Origin: Staphylococcus gallinarum
GTDB taxonomy: Bacteria; Bacillota; Bacilli; Staphylococcales; Staphylococcaceae
Assembly (NCBI RefSeq): GCF_000875895.1
Contig: NZ_JXCF01000003.1
Location: 248,001-312,000, forward strand
Length of the DNA: 64,000 nt
Direction: 5' to 3'
The position numbers and the translations under genes were made by a program. The notes beneath the pieces were generated by a model, which worked only from the letters and a program-made list of their open reading frames with translations, was not told where the DNA came from and did no database searches. Below, piece by piece: positions 63,943-64,000 of this stretch (the first letter of the stretch is position 1; each line of letters starts with the position of its first letter).

Positions 63943-64000
63943 ATGAAGATTGCTGTTTTGACAGATTCTACAAGCTATCTATCACAAACATTAATTGATA
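63943..64000 (+). CDS. DegV family fatty-acid-binding protein (partial, 5' end)
   Basis: Only the first 19 codons are inside the window: MKIAVLTDSTSYLSQTLID. The KIAVLTDSTS start with its Asp-Ser pair is the DegV signature; members bind fatty acids and include FakB proteins, which present fatty acids to the kinase FakA. AAGGAGGA (about 63929-63936) precedes two adjacent ATGs (63940 and 63943); spacing favours 63943. Which DegV subtype it is cannot be judged from this stub. Confidence 0.8.
   Translation, partial: MKIAVLTDSTSYLSQTLID

Noticed and set aside
1-64000. CRISPR arrays, tRNA, rRNA, prophage or attachment sites
   Set aside because: No regularly spaced repeats, cloverleaf-like sequences, rRNA segments, integrase or phage structural genes were seen on either strand.

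Overview
The window is a low-GC Firmicute chromosome segment that I read as Staphylococcus, close to the S. aureus group but not S. aureus itself. The gene order norA, fruRKA, nagA, mpfA, csbB, queCDE, pabABC, ltaS, recQ, hisC, nrdIEF, sstABCD, murB, brxC, pepT, gdpS, tarO, yigZ, degV is the order I know from S. aureus. The proteins, however, differ from my memory of the S. aureus versions at many positions (NorA and CsbB clearly so), and the saeRS region expected between csbB and queE is missing. S. simiae or another near relative is a plausible host. That is inference; I could not search.

Layout. 1-5400: end of a lactate/malate dehydrogenase-like gene, a two-gene membrane unit with a DUF1361 protein, a PPC-domain protein, norA, a PepSY-like membrane protein and a YbaK deacylase. 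5500-10600: fructose PTS operon fruR-fruK-fruA with a clear operator/promoter, then nagA. 10600-16200: mpfA (Mg2+ export), an aldo/keto reductase, csbB glycosyltransferase and two small membrane proteins where sae would be. 16500-21000: queCDE under a preQ1 riboswitch, divergent from pabABC. 21100-36800: pxpBC, ltaS, a ZIP transporter, an ABC-F protein and recQ, an OpuC-type osmolyte transporter, hisC, a 5'-nucleotidase and a lipid kinase. 36900-41760: two tandem POT peptide transporters, queF and a DMT transporter. 42150-46150: nrdI-nrdE-nrdF with NrdR boxes and a strongly structured nrdE-nrdF spacer. 46770-50700: Fur-controlled sstABCD siderophore uptake. 50890-51500: decayed IS1182-type transposase with a repeat inserted. 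51750-64000: PH-domain protein, CHY zinc finger protein, murB, GrpB protein, lipoprotein, brxC, glycerate kinase, pepT, a split ThrE-type exporter, gdpS, tarO, yigZ and the start of degV.

How the genes fit together. Most of the window is housekeeping and envelope metabolism: teichoic acid synthesis (ltaS, tarO, csbB), peptidoglycan (murB, nagA feeding amino sugars back), folate (pabABC), queuosine (queCDE plus queF 22 kb away), DNA precursors (nrdIEF, nucleotidase), and import of iron, peptides, osmolytes and fructose. Regulation visible in the DNA includes a FruR operator with cre, a preQ1-I riboswitch with terminator and a complementary antiterminator segment, NrdR boxes and a Fur box.

No phage, CRISPR array, rRNA or tRNA gene was seen. 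The less ordinary material is intergenic: two related families of dispersed palindromic repeats (five copies), a solo IS end matching the end of the transposase remnant, a roughly 170-nt hairpin between nrdE and nrdF, a three-way-junction-like leader before the glycerate kinase gene, and a leader with an apparently frameshifted small gene before mpfA. I found no convincing new multi-gene system.
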